A model generated the notes under the pieces. That model ran no database searches. It had not been told where the DNA came from and saw only the letters and a list, made by a program, of their open reading frames with translations. The position numbers were made by a program, and so were the translations under genes. Positions 51,631 through 61,379 of a stretch of DNA of 64,000 nt are shown here, piece by piece. The stretch is from Opitutaceae bacterium (GTDB lineage Bacteria; Verrucomicrobiota; Verrucomicrobiia; Opitutales; Opitutaceae): contig JAEUGY010000104.1 in NCBI GenBank assembly GCA_016794625.1, positions 16,996-80,995 of the forward strand, in the 5' to 3' direction. Numbering within the stretch: position 1 is the stretch's first letter; each line of letters begins with the position of its first letter.

Positions 51631-52677
51631 ATGAGCACCTCCTCCGACATCTACATCGGCACCGACAGCGGCGCCACCACGTCCAAGACCGGCGGCGTCC
51701 GCGCCGATGGCTCGATCATCTCCATGAAGCTGCGCCAGAGTTCGACCAACTCCCAGGCCGGCACCGCCGCGGTGATCCAAGGCTGGGTCGAGGGGGTCGA
51801 GGGTTTCCTCGCCGACAACCATCTGTCCTGGGCGAATGTGCGGGGCGTGGGCCTGGCCATCCCCGGACCCTACCAACGCTACGGCGTGCTGGACCGGTCC
51901 GCCAACCTGCCGCTGGCGTTTGCCGGCTGGGACTTTCACACGGAGTACAGCCGCGCCCTGTCGGCCAAGGCCGGCCGCCCGATTTCGCTGATCGCGGGGA
52001 ACGACGGCAACTACGGCGGAGTCGCCGAAGCCGCCCGCGTGCGTGGCAATCGCAAGGCCGGTGTGGTCATGCTAGCTCCGGGCTCCGGACTGGGCTGCGC
52101 CTATGTCGACCCCAACGGCCTGCCGTTGGATGGTGACAATTTCGCCGGGATGGAAGCCGGCCACATGCCGGTGCCCCTGAACCTGCTCGGCCTGAAACCT
52201 TACCGCTGCGGCTGCGGTCGCGATTGGGGCTGCATCGAAGCCTATACGACCATCTCCGGTCTGCCCCAGCTGCTGGAGGATGTGATCAAGAAGTATCCAA
52301 ACCACGAACTCGCCACGTCGACCGCCACGACGAAGGAGAAGGTCCTGTCCCTGCGCACCCGCGCCCAGAAGGGCGATGCGCTCGCCCTCGAGATCTTCGA
52401 CCTCCAAGCCAAGGCGCTCGGCCTGCACGTGGCCTCGCTCGCCATGGCCCTCGACCCGGAGTTCTTTGTCATCGGCGGCGGACTGATCGACCCCGAAGCC
52501 ACCACCGAGGCCTTCCGCAACCGCTACCTCAAGCTGATCCACGACTCGGCCCAGCCCTACCTCTTCCCGGCCCAACGTCAGAACATCAAGATCGTGCCGG
52601 CCACCCTGGGTGAACTCTCCCAGGCGATCGGCGCCGCCTTGGTCGCCCTCTACACGGAGAAGGCGAGAGCGGCCTGA
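51631..52677 (+). CDS. ROK family sugar kinase (glucokinase-like)
   Basis: This is a 348-residue protein. The N-terminal phosphate loop is in IGTDSGATTSKTGG (about 8-21). The ROK-specific zinc-binding segment CGCGRDWGCIEAY is at about 193-205. The catalytic Asp lies in the SLIAGNDGNYGG block near residue 130. ROK enzymes phosphorylate glucose and other hexoses with ATP, or repress transcription when they carry an N-terminal HTH, which this one lacks. The ATG at 51631 starts 255 bases after the divergent orphan gene. It stands left of the alpha-glucan block, so glucokinase is the likely role. Confidence 0.85.
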   Translation: MSTSSDIYIGTDSGATTSKTGGVRADGSIISMKLRQSSTNSQAGTAAVIQGWVEGVEGFLADNHLSWANVRGVGLAIPGPYQRYGVLDRSANLPLAFAGWDFHTEYSRALSAKAGRPISLIAGNDGNYGGVAEAARVRGNRKAGVVMLAPGSGLGCAYVDPNGLPLDGDNFAGMEAGHMPVPLNLLGLKPYRCGCGRDWGCIEAYTTISGLPQLLEDVIKKYPNHELATSTATTKEKVLSLRTRAQKGDALALEIFDLQAKALGLHVASLAMALDPEFFVIGGGLIDPEATTEAFRNRYLKLIHDSAQPYLFPAQRQNIKIVPATLGELSQAIGAALVALYTEKARAA

Positions 52678-52754
52678 CGCCAGCCGCCCTCCCTCCCGGA
52701 AGCGGGCCGCGCCATCGTGCGGCCCTTCCCTGCCCGCCCCACCCCTGCCCCGCC

Positions 52755-54488
52755 ATGACCCTGTTTCCCGCGTTTCACCGCACCATCGCCTTCCTCGCCG
52801 TCATCAGCTGTTGCGCGGGCGGCGCGTCGGGCCTCGCCGCCGCGGTCCCGGCCACCTCGAAACTCACGGCCGTCACGGTCTACGGGGATCGCGCCGTACT
52901 CACGCGCACCGCACGGGTGGAGCTGCCGTCCGGCACGTCGGAGGTCATCCTAACCGCGCTGCCGTCCGGTCTGGTCGATGCCTCGCTGCAGGTGTCGGGC
53001 CGGGGACTGGCCGGGGCTTCGCTGCTCGACGTCAACTCGCGGGTGACCTTCGTCGAAGCCACCACAGATCCGCGGATCCGCACCTTGGAGGAAGACCTGG
53101 CGGGACTGCGTCGCGAGGACGCCGCACTCGCGGCCCGTCTCGCCTTGATCGATCAGCAACGCGCCCTGCTGCAGAAGATCGAAACCGCCATGACCGCCCC
53201 GCCCGCGCGCGACGCCACCACGCCGCCGGCGCGTCCCTCGTTCGACGAGTGGCAGAAGCTGCTCGCCTTCCAGTCCGAGAATCTCACGCGTCTCGCCACC
53301 GACCAGCAGGGTCTGCAGCGCCAGCGCACGGAACTTGCCGCCCGGATCACCGCCGCGGAGGCCCAGCTCAATGAAGTCAAGGGCCGCGGTCCGGCCCGTC
53401 GTAGTCAGAAAACAGTGACGATCCGGGTGGCCGCCGAGCGCGCCGGTGCGCTCGACCTCACGGTCGCCTACGCCGTGCCCGGCGCCTCCTGGGCGCCGGC
53501 GTATGACGCCCGGCTGCGCAACGACGCCCGCGCCATCGACCTGACCTACTATGGTGTGATCCGCAACTCCACCGGCGAGGACTGGAACGGGCTGTCCCTC
53601 ACGCTCTCCACCGCCCGGCCCAATCTGGGTGGCGGCGCGCCGGAACTGCCTCCGTGGATCGTCGACGTGGTCCGGCCCCTGCCGATGCCCACCGCGCAGG
53701 ATGCAGTCACGCTGAGTGAATTCCGCATTGAAACCAAACCGCGCAGTCGCTCCGCACCCAAAGCCGCCCTCGCCGCCGCCGCCGAGGAAGCCGTGCCCGC
53801 GCCGATGGTGATGGAGACGGCCCAGGCGAGCGTCGAGGCGGGCGCCACGAGCGCGACGTTCAAGATCGACGCTCCCCTGACTTTGCCCAGCGACGGCAGC
53901 ACGCAAAAGGTGGCGATTCTCGCCACGCGTCTTCCCGCCACCCTCCGCTACGAAACCACTCCAAAGCAGATGGAGGCCGCCTTTCTCAGCGCCTCCGCCG
54001 TCAACGGGAGCGACTTTCCGCTGCTCGCCGGTGCGGTGAATACCTTTCTCGACGACACGTTTGTCGCGGTCGGCCGGCTCAAGACCGTCATGCCCGGCGA
54101 GCGTTTCGACCTCGCCCTCGGCGCGGATGAGGCTATCGCCGTGAAGCGTCGCATCGTGAATCGGTTCACCGAGGACACGGGCCTCACCAGCCGCGGTCGG
54201 CGCATCACTTACGAAATCCTTGTCACCTTGACCAACAATCGGAAAACCGCGGAGAAAATCCTTTTGCGGGAGGGCATCCCGGTTTCACGGGATGAAAAGA
54301 TCGTCGTGAAACTGCTCACTCCCGCTGAGCGCGACATCGGCAGCGCCGAGGGCCAGAAGGACATCACGCGCGAGCCCGAAGGCCGGCTGGCGTGGCGTCT
54401 TGAGCTCAAGCCAGGCGAAAAGCGCGAGATCCCACTCAAACTGAGCATCGAACACCCCGCCGATCTCGCCGTCACCGGCATCGACTAG
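52755..54488 (+). CDS. MuiA-like DUF4139 domain protein
   Basis: This 577-residue protein has a signal peptide (about 8-32), an N-terminal DUF4140-like part with a coiled region (about 95-205: EEDLAGLRREDAALAARLAL, DEWQKLLAFQSENLTRLATDQ) and a C-terminal DUF4139 beta-rich domain (about 215-577: YAVPGASWAPAYDARL, LTYYGVIRNSTGEDWNGLSLTL). This matches the mucoidy-inhibitor MuiA A family, whose function is not biochemically known. It is on the same strand as the ROK kinase gene, 77 bases downstream, and its stop overlaps the rhomboid gene's stop in opposite orientation (CTAG). Confidence 0.82.
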   Translation: MTLFPAFHRTIAFLAVISCCAGGASGLAAAVPATSKLTAVTVYGDRAVLTRTARVELPSGTSEVILTALPSGLVDASLQVSGRGLAGASLLDVNSRVTFVEATTDPRIRTLEEDLAGLRREDAALAARLALIDQQRALLQKIETAMTAPPARDATTPPARPSFDEWQKLLAFQSENLTRLATDQQGLQRQRTELAARITAAEAQLNEVKGRGPARRSQKTVTIRVAAERAGALDLTVAYAVPGASWAPAYDARLRNDARAIDLTYYGVIRNSTGEDWNGLSLTLSTARPNLGGGAPELPPWIVDVVRPLPMPTAQDAVTLSEFRIETKPRSRSAPKAALAAAAEEAVPAPMVMETAQASVEAGATSATFKIDAPLTLPSDGSTQKVAILATRLPATLRYETTPKQMEAAFLSASAVNGSDFPLLAGAVNTFLDDTFVAVGRLKTVMPGERFDLALGADEAIAVKRRIVNRFTEDTGLTSRGRRITYEILVTLTNNRKTAEKILLREGIPVSRDEKIVVKLLTPAERDIGSAEGQKDITREPEGRLAWRLELKPGEKREIPLKLSIEHPADLAVTGID

Positions 54489-55123
54489 CCCAAGCCTGCC
54501 GAAGGCCGGGTCAGACCCGACCCGCCGGACGATCCCGGCGGGTCCTCCGGGGACCGTTTGCGTCCCGCGAGGCCAAACAGAAATCCCCACAACGCTCCGT
54601 TGAGGTGGGCACTGTTGGATACATTCGAGGCATCGAAGAGTCCGAGCAGCTCCTTCGATCCCCAGAGCACGCCCAGCAGAATCGCGGTCAGGGGCACCTC
54701 CCGGCCGCGTCCCTCCACCATGGCGTGCAGGAAAATCAGCGCAAAGACCACGCCCGAGGCTCCGACCAGGCTTTTCTGGGTGAAGAACAGGACGACGCTG
54801 GCGCTCACCCCTGTGACTGCAGCGAGCAGGCCGAGCAGGATCGCAAAGCCCAGCGCGCCAAAGCGACGCTCCAACCCCGGGGCCAGGAGCAGAAACAAAC
54901 TGGCGTTGCCGATGAAGTGGGCAAAATTCTGGTGCGCGAGGACATGGCCAACCACCCCGAGGTACCAACGGGGATTGAAGAGCGCCGCCGGACCGATCGG
55001 GTCGAGCCGCAGGAGCGCGGTGGAACCGGGCACGAGCACCAGCACCGCCGCGGCCGCGACCAGCAGCAGGGTCACCGGTGCATCCAGCGTCACTTTCCAC
55101 GAGTGTGGCGTCGAGGTCGTCAC
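54485..55123 (-). CDS. rhomboid family intramembrane serine protease
   Basis: This is a 212-residue protein with six membrane segments. The catalytic pair is visible: Ser123 in GASGVVFAL and His173 in AHLNGALWGFL. The HVLAHQNFAHFIGN segment at 60-73 is the usual conserved loop-1 region. The start is GTG (MTTSTPHSW). It would cleave membrane-protein helices inside the bilayer. The C-terminal about 25 residues are Pro/Ser/Gly-rich. Confidence 0.9.
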   Translation of the reverse strand: MTTSTPHSWKVTLDAPVTLLLVAAAAVLVLVPGSTALLRLDPIGPAALFNPRWYLGVVGHVLAHQNFAHFIGNASLFLLLAPGLERRFGALGFAILLGLLAAVTGVSASVVLFFTQKSLVGASGVVFALIFLHAMVEGRGREVPLTAILLGVLWGSKELLGLFDASNVSNSAHLNGALWGFLFGLAGRKRSPEDPPGSSGGSGLTRPSAGLG

Positions 55124-55351
55124 CCCGCCACCCTAGCCGGGCTCCGCTCCGGGGGAAGTCACAAACCGAACCGGACCCGGCGCCCGCGTCCTTGGGCCTC
55201 AACGCGCAGGAATGCCGGACGCTTTTCTAATCAAATCCATCGCAACGACCTAAACCGGGTCGATTTCGCCCACCCCTTTCAATTTGCGTTTTCCATCAAT
55301 CAGTTACAGACTCTCCCCGTCTCCGGTTCCCCCGCGTCGGAGGAGTTACCC

Positions 55352-56398
55352 ATGCCGTCCGCACCCACCCCAGGTCCGAGTCGAGCTCTGCTCAACGCGC
55401 GTTCCATGACGCCGCAAAGCCGGGCTGAAATGAAACTGGTGTTTGATCACGCCATTCGGGAAGTGTCGCGCGATCGTCTGACCGTCCGCGTGCCGCGCGA
55501 CTCCAAGCCGGTGCAGAACCGGCGGGACATGCATTACCACTACCGGCCGGAATTTTTCCTCCAATTGCAGGGCTGGACCGATTTCGCCTTTCCCAAGAGC
55601 ACGTTCCGTCTCGCTCCGAACGAGGTCTGCATCATCCCCGCGGGTGTGCCGCACGGGGAAACGGTGTATCCGGAGCCCGGCCGGCCGTTCCGCAACCTGG
55701 TCGCCGGCTTCTACAACAACACGCTCAGCCTCCACTTCGCCCACGAGGCCCGGCCCAAGCGGCCCGACATCGAGTCGATCGAGTTCTTCGACGCACCCAA
55801 TCTCGATGTCTTCATCACGCTGGCCAACACGCTCTGCCAGGTGCACGCGCACCCGAGCCCGGCCAAGGACACCGTGGTCAAGGGCCTGCTGCTCACCCTG
55901 CTCGGACTCTTCCGCAACATCGTGGAGCTGGGGACGGGCCAGTTGAACAGCGACATTGGCAAGGTGTTTCAGGCGAAATGCCTCGTCCGTGAACAGTTCT
56001 CCAATCCCGACCTGAGTGTGCAGCAAATCGCCGACGGACTCGGCTGCTCGCCCGACTACCTCTCCCACCTCTTTCACGTCGAGACGAAGGAGCGCCTGAC
56101 CCACTACGTCCAGCGCATCCGCGTCGAGGCCGCCGTGGTCGAACTGGAATCGACGTCCCTCACCGTATCCGAGATTGCCTACGCCACCGGCTTCTCCGAC
56201 CCGGCCTACTTCGCCCGGGTCTTCAAGCGGCACAAGGCGATGACACCGCAGGATTTCCGCGCCCAGCTGGAGGCGCACCGCACGCAGCGCGAACTGCAGC
56301 CCAAGACGGTCTACTTCGACCGTCTCGACTACACGCACGGCGCCCCGCCGGCCGCCGCCGCGTCCGCGGCGAATGCCGCGGTCTCAGTGGGCTCCTGA
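55352..56398 (+). CDS. AraC family transcriptional regulator
   Basis: This 348-residue protein has an N-terminal cupin-type effector domain (about 50-120: HYHYRPEFFLQLQGW, FRLAPNEVCIIPAGVPHG) and a C-terminal double HTH at about 225-320 (VQQIADGLGCSPDYLSHLF, VSEIAYATGFSDPAYFARVFKR). The RBS GGAGGAG stands seven bases before the ATG, which supports this start against the open frame further upstream. It is convergent with the MFS gene, overlapping it by 15 bases. Position suggests that it regulates the alpha-glucan genes, perhaps including the inverted operator pair between amylase and malQ; this is inference. Confidence 0.88.
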   Translation: MPSAPTPGPSRALLNARSMTPQSRAEMKLVFDHAIREVSRDRLTVRVPRDSKPVQNRRDMHYHYRPEFFLQLQGWTDFAFPKSTFRLAPNEVCIIPAGVPHGETVYPEPGRPFRNLVAGFYNNTLSLHFAHEARPKRPDIESIEFFDAPNLDVFITLANTLCQVHAHPSPAKDTVVKGLLLTLLGLFRNIVELGTGQLNSDIGKVFQAKCLVREQFSNPDLSVQQIADGLGCSPDYLSHLFHVETKERLTHYVQRIRVEAAVVELESTSLTVSEIAYATGFSDPAYFARVFKRHKAMTPQDFRAQLEAHRTQRELQPKTVYFDRLDYTHGAPPAAAASAANAAVSVGS

Positions 56399-57715
56399 GG
56401 GGGCCGCCGGCACTCCGGCTTCACCCTCTGGCACCCAGCTCAGCGCCACCGCGGCGATGAGCATGCAGGCGCCACCGCAAAGCACGGCGGGCATGGCGCG
56501 TCCGTCGAAGAGCGACGCCACCACGGGTCCGAGCACGGTCGCGGCCAGAATCTGCGGCAATACGATGAAGAAATTGAATACACCCATGTAGAAGCCCATG
56601 CGCGCCGGCGGCAGCGCATTCGCCAGCAGCGCATAGGGCATGGAGAGGATCGTCGCCCAGCCCACACCCACCGCGGCCATGGAAAGGAGCAGACCTTCCT
56701 GGGATTTCCACAGGCCGACGGAGAGCAGTCCGAGCCCGGCCGACACCAGCCCGATCCGGTAGATCACCCGGGACGGCATGCCCCTGCGGGCCAGGGCCAC
56801 GAGGGCGAACGCCACGGCAAAGGCGACGCCGTTGTAGACCGCAAAGCACACCCCGCCCCACTCAACACCCTTCTGGTAGGCAGGAGTGCCGGGTTCACCG
56901 CCAAACACCCCGTGCGCAATGGCCGGCGTGAAATAGATCCAAAGACAGAACAGCCCCAGCCAGGTGAAAAACTGCACCACCGCCAGGCGTCGCATGGTCA
57001 GCGGCATGGTCTTCAGACCTCCGAGAATCGCGGCACCCATGGATTCCTTGGGCGTGGCGGTCTCGCGCTTCACCGTACCCTCGACCGGCGGGTACTCCTT
57101 CGTGGTCACAATGGTGTAGAGCACGCAACTGATGAAGACCGCCGCCCCCAGATAGAAGGCGAGATGCACCGACTGCGGGATCGCACCGGTGGAGGCGCCG
57201 GAGGCGACTCCGGTCTTGGTCAGGATCCACGGCAGGGCCGACGACGACACCGCCCCGAGTCCGATCAGTAGGCTCTGCATGGCAAAACCCACCTGGCGCT
57301 GCGGGGGCGGCAGGAGGTCGCCGACAAACGCACGGAAGGGTTCCATGCTGATGTTCACCGATGCATCCAACACCCAGAGGAGCCCGGCCGCCATCCACAG
57401 GCTGGTCGAGTTGGGCATCGCCACCAGGGCGAGACTCGCGAGGATCGCTCCGACCAGAAAATAGGGGCGCCGACGCCCGAGTCGGGTCCAGGTGCGGTCG
57501 CTGGCGTGGCCGATGATCGGCTGTACAATCAGCCCGGTCACCGGAGCCGCCAGCCAGAGCAGGGGGATGTCACTCTCCTTCGCTCCGAGGTACTGGTAAA
57601 TGGCGCTCATGTTCGCCATCTGGAGGCCCCAGCCAAACTGGATACCAAGGAAACCGAAACTCATGTTCCAGATGGCCAGGAGGCTCATCGGTCGGGAGGG
57701 AAGCGGTGGATTCAT
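56384..57715 (-). CDS. MFS sugar transporter (SLC45/GPH-like)
   Basis: This 443-residue protein has about 12 membrane segments. The loop motif PIIGHASDRTWTRLGRRRPYF (about 60-80) is the family marker of disaccharide/H+ symporters related to sucrose carriers. It lies 69 bases downstream of the amylase gene on the same strand, so a maltodextrin or maltose import role follows from context. The start MNPPLPSRPMSLLAIWNMSFG fits the first helix. Confidence 0.87.
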   Translation of the reverse strand: MNPPLPSRPMSLLAIWNMSFGFLGIQFGWGLQMANMSAIYQYLGAKESDIPLLWLAAPVTGLIVQPIIGHASDRTWTRLGRRRPYFLVGAILASLALVAMPNSTSLWMAAGLLWVLDASVNISMEPFRAFVGDLLPPPQRQVGFAMQSLLIGLGAVSSSALPWILTKTGVASGASTGAIPQSVHLAFYLGAAVFISCVLYTIVTTKEYPPVEGTVKRETATPKESMGAAILGGLKTMPLTMRRLAVVQFFTWLGLFCLWIYFTPAIAHGVFGGEPGTPAYQKGVEWGGVCFAVYNGVAFAVAFALVALARRGMPSRVIYRIGLVSAGLGLLSVGLWKSQEGLLLSMAAVGVGWATILSMPYALLANALPPARMGFYMGVFNFFIVLPQILAATVLGPVVASLFDGRAMPAVLCGGACMLIAAVALSWVPEGEAGVPAAPSGAH

Positions 57716-57784
57716 AGTCGCTGAGGACCGTACGGGTCGGGGTTGAAAGGCAGGCGCCAGGGCGCCCGGCAAGAGGTCGTTTGA

Positions 57785-60700
57785 TTAAGGGTGAACGCGG
57801 AGCAGGTACTCGAGGGGAATCTCGACCCGGCGGCTCCACGCGCGCTCGGAATGGTCGGCGCCGGCGAACTTCCGCGTGATCCAGTCATGTCCTTCGCGAT
57901 AGCCGGCAGCCTTCATCGCGCGGTCGACCACGACTTGATGGGCCTCATACCCGGCATCGAGTGCTTCCGTGCCAAAGTCAAAGTACCAGCGGTGTTTTCC
58001 CGGCGTCGGCAGGTGCCGCTCGAGATACGGTACCACCGCACCCTCACCCGCCGGCCAGTGGGTCGACACACAGGCCGCGCCACCAAAGACCTCGGGATGC
58101 TCAAGCAGGGCGTAGGCCGAGATCAATCCACCCATGCTCGAGCCCATGACAAAGGTGTTGGCGCGGTCCGGAAGGGTCCGGAATGTTTGGTCCACCACGG
58201 GCTTGAGGTCGTGCACGAGGTAGGAAAGGTAGGCATCGGAGCGCACCTTTCCCACCGGGTGTCCGAGAAGGGAAAAGGACTCCGCGTCGGTCCGGCCCGC
58301 GAGCGCCTTCTGCGGCATGTATTCAGCCGCCCGTTGCGCTCCGATGCTCCACACGCCCACCAGAATCGCCGGCCGCGCCCGGCCTTCGAGCACAAGGCGC
58401 GCGAGTGCGCGGTCCGCCCCCCACACCGCACCGCCGAAACTGTCGTCCCGGTTGAAAAGATTCTGCCCGTCCTGCAGGTAGATGACGGGGTAACGGGTCG
58501 AGGTGGCCTCGTCGTAACCGGCCGGGAGCCAGACGTCCACGGGGCGCGCGGGCACGCGGGTCGACGCCACGGTCGGCAGTCGCACCACCCGGCCCTGCGT
58601 GGCCAGGCGGAGGACGCTCTCGGTTCCCACCGCGGCTCCGGCCACGTTGCGGGCGGTGACGGTGAACCGTGCTCCGTCGTCCCCGGCGGCCATGGTGAAC
58701 CGCAGAACGGGGTCGGTGGCACCCGGCAGCTCAACGCCGTCACGGTACCATTGATACGAGGGAGCGGGCAGGCCGGTCGCCGCGGACTCCAGCACGACCT
58801 CACGACCGATCGCCGCCGTCACCGTCGCACCCGGGGTCCGGGTGAACGCCGGCACGGTGGCCCCGGCCACGCCGGACCGCGCGAGGGGAAGGCCCACCTG
58901 GACCGACGGCAGCACGGCGGAGGCGCGTCCGCCACGGAGGTTGTCGACGGTGGCGGCAAAGGTGACTTTCTCGCCCGCCGTCAGATCGGCCGGGGGACGC
59001 CAGAAAACCCGGTAAGGTGGCGCGTCGTCCGTGCCCAGGTACTCCCAGGAACCGGGACGGGAGCTGCGCGAGGCGAGGAAGGTGACCTCCGCAAGGCCGT
59101 CTCCCCCCGTCACCGCCACACGGATTTCCTGCCGCTCGGCCAGAACCTGGCCGTCGAGGTCTCGCGCGCCAAACGCCAGCGTGGCCGTGCCCGAGGGCGC
59201 AGCAAAGACAATGCCCGGGGCGCCGCGGGGCTCGTTCAGGGCCGCCTCCGCCTGCCACACCATCGCGCCGAGGGCGGGCACGCGCACCTTGACCACGCCG
59301 CCAGCCCCGGCCTGCAGCCGGGCGCCCGGCGCCGGAGCGTCACTTCCCAGCGCATACACGAGGCGGAGGCCCGCACCGGCCGGCTGGCTGGTGGGGACCG
59401 CGACTTCGCGGGTGCCCGCGCGCTGGTTTCCCACCGCGACGACATACTCGACCCGCTCGTCTCGGGCGATGCGGGAAAAGGCGAACACGGCGGGGTCCTC
59501 GGTGGCGCGCAGGATCATCGCGCCGCCGGCCAGCGCGGGATGCGCGGACCGGAGCGCCGCGAGGCCGGCGAGGTGACGGTAGAGGGGATGCTCCGGATCA
59601 AACTTGTCGTCCGCCCCGGTCCGGCTGGTGCCGAGCAGGGTCGCGGTCCGGAAGTCCGTCGCCTGGGAGGCAAACATGCTCTCGCGGGCCTGCATGTCAT
59701 TGCCGAGCCGGCCCACCATGCCCTGTTCATCGCCATAGTAGACCACCGGCTGGCCGCGCACAAGGTAGAGGAGCGCGTGACCCAGCTTCGTCAGCGCGAG
59801 CAACCGGGCCGCATCGGCCTCCGGATCGAGCTGCTGGAGAAAATAGCCAAACCGGCCCTGGTCGTGATTGCCCAGAAACGTGGGCAGACTCAGGGCCGTG
59901 CTGTCGTGGTCGGTATAGCGGTCGTCCTGTTCGAACATCGACGCCAGCGCCTGGGCCGGGCCCGCCCGGCCGACAAAGTCGCGCGCAGCCACCGCGAATC
60001 CAAAATCCAAGGACGCATCGAGGGCGCCGAGCGTGCTGAACTCGCTCAGGAGGGTCGTGTCGACATCGCCCGTGGCCACCTCTCCGAAGGAAAAGAAGGC
60101 CGGCCGGCCGGCCCGGCGGGCCGCCTCGCGCATGGCCGGGCCAAACGCCTGCCAGATCTCGAGATTGGTGTGTTTGGCGGTGTCGATGCGAAAGCCGTCG
60201 ACCTGGAAGCGCTCGATCCACTGGCGGTAGATGTCGATCATCCCGCGCACGACGTCGGGATGTTCGGTGAACAGGTCGTCGAGTCCGACAAAATCTCCAT
60301 GCAGCGACTTCTCGCCGGTGAAGTCGGTGTTACCGCGATTGTGGTAATAGCGAACGTCGTTCAGCCACGCGGGGTTTTTCGAATGTTCTTCGCCCGCGGG
60401 CACGGTGGGACGGTACGCGAAGCTGATTTCGGGCGAGAGCGCGGGGAACGGCTTCGGCTCGCCCACGCCGTTGTACGCCAGCGGCGTTTCGTCGAAGACC
60501 TTGCCCTGGCTGTCGCGGTAAGGCCAGTCGGCGCGGTTGCGATAGGCCACGGAGCCGCCCCCGGGTACGATGACGTCGGCGGTGTGATTCAGAATCACAT
60601 CCATAAAGACCTTGATGCCCCGCGCATGCGCCTGGCGGACGAATTCGGCAAATTCCTCGTTGGTTCCGAGGTGAGGATCGATCTGGAGGAAATCGAGGAT

Positions 60701-61075
60701 CCAGTAGCCGTGATAACCGGCGGTGCCACTCTGGACGGCCTTGTTGCGGAAAGGCGGAGTGACCCAGATGGCGGTGGTGCCGAGTCCCTTGAGGTAGTCG
60801 AGGCGCTGGGTCAGCCCGGCAAAGTCTCCCCCGTGGAAATGGGAGATCGCAGCGGGATCAAACCCGTGGTCGTTGCGCCCCCCGGTCATGCCGCCCTGGT
60901 CGTTGTCGGTTCGCCCGTTGGCAAACCGGTCGGTGAGCAGAAAATAGAAGACCTGCCCGCTGCCCGGCTGCGCGGGACGAGCCAGGCTGAGGCGCGGCGC
61001 GGCACCCGCAGCGGTCGCAAACGGGGCGACGGCAAGAGCGAGCAAACTGGCAAGACACAGGGGCCGGAGGGTCAT
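57785..61075 (-). CDS. secreted alpha-amylase (GH13) fused to an esterase domain
   Basis: This is a 1096-residue protein with a signal peptide at about 1-26. GH13 covers about 30-570, with Asp298 in GFRIDTAKH, Glu332 in FGEVATGD and Asp405 in GNHDQGRF as nucleophile, acid/base and stabiliser. Beta-rich linker domains follow at about 600-760 and an Ig-like domain at about 770-850 (PSYQWYRDG). The last about 240 residues are an esterase of the EsteraseD/CE1 group: PVIYLQDGQNLFN, Ser980 in MGSSMGG and His1075 in GADHSERAW. The usual GH13 enzymes end near residue 600. It probably hydrolyses starch and removes an ester substituent. It is divergent from malQ and precedes the MFS gene. Confidence 0.88.
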   Translation of the reverse strand: MTLRPLCLASLLALAVAPFATAAGAAPRLSLARPAQPGSGQVFYFLLTDRFANGRTDNDQGGMTGGRNDHGFDPAAISHFHGGDFAGLTQRLDYLKGLGTTAIWVTPPFRNKAVQSGTAGYHGYWILDFLQIDPHLGTNEEFAEFVRQAHARGIKVFMDVILNHTADVIVPGGGSVAYRNRADWPYRDSQGKVFDETPLAYNGVGEPKPFPALSPEISFAYRPTVPAGEEHSKNPAWLNDVRYYHNRGNTDFTGEKSLHGDFVGLDDLFTEHPDVVRGMIDIYRQWIERFQVDGFRIDTAKHTNLEIWQAFGPAMREAARRAGRPAFFSFGEVATGDVDTTLLSEFSTLGALDASLDFGFAVAARDFVGRAGPAQALASMFEQDDRYTDHDSTALSLPTFLGNHDQGRFGYFLQQLDPEADAARLLALTKLGHALLYLVRGQPVVYYGDEQGMVGRLGNDMQARESMFASQATDFRTATLLGTSRTGADDKFDPEHPLYRHLAGLAALRSAHPALAGGAMILRATEDPAVFAFSRIARDERVEYVVAVGNQRAGTREVAVPTSQPAGAGLRLVYALGSDAPAPGARLQAGAGGVVKVRVPALGAMVWQAEAALNEPRGAPGIVFAAPSGTATLAFGARDLDGQVLAERQEIRVAVTGGDGLAEVTFLASRSSRPGSWEYLGTDDAPPYRVFWRPPADLTAGEKVTFAATVDNLRGGRASAVLPSVQVGLPLARSGVAGATVPAFTRTPGATVTAAIGREVVLESAATGLPAPSYQWYRDGVELPGATDPVLRFTMAAGDDGARFTVTARNVAGAAVGTESVLRLATQGRVVRLPTVASTRVPARPVDVWLPAGYDEATSTRYPVIYLQDGQNLFNRDDSFGGAVWGADRALARLVLEGRARPAILVGVWSIGAQRAAEYMPQKALAGRTDAESFSLLGHPVGKVRSDAYLSYLVHDLKPVVDQTFRTLPDRANTFVMGSSMGGLISAYALLEHPEVFGGAACVSTHWPAGEGAVVPYLERHLPTPGKHRWYFDFGTEALDAGYEAHQVVVDRAMKAAGYREGHDWITRKFAGADHSERAWSRRVEIPLEYLLRVHP

Positions 61076-61150
61076 AGGGGTCGGGTCAACGTGGGTGCTG
61101 GCCGGGTCCACGTCAAAGGAGGCGGCTCGGAGAACTCTTCCATCCATGGG

Positions 61151-61263
61151 AAAATTCTTAGGTTGGAGAGGCTGAGGGGTCGTCCGGGTTCGGCGCGCTT
61201 GCGCCCGGCGCCCCGCGAGAGACCACTCGCTCCGCCGTGGTCGCGGTGCCACCTAAGAGTTTT
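61151..61263. promoter_or_regulatory. inverted 13-bp pair between divergent amylase and malQ genes
   Basis: AAAATTCTTAGGT at 61151-61163 and ACCTAAGAGTTTT at 61251-61263 are reverse complements except for one base. They are 76 bases upstream of the amylase ATG and 117 bases upstream of the malQ start, in the 304-base divergent intergenic region, where no gene is seen. Best explained as a paired operator or promoter element, possibly for the AraC regulator. Confidence 0.5.
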
Positions 61264-61379
61264 TCGGTCGATCGCGGAATTTTGCAGGCCTTGTCGGTGG
61301 CCATCGGTGGAGCCCGCAGGCAGCCTCGGGTTTCGCCGCGCCGCAAACGCCTCCCTGGCGGCGGGCCCCTGCCCCTTCC

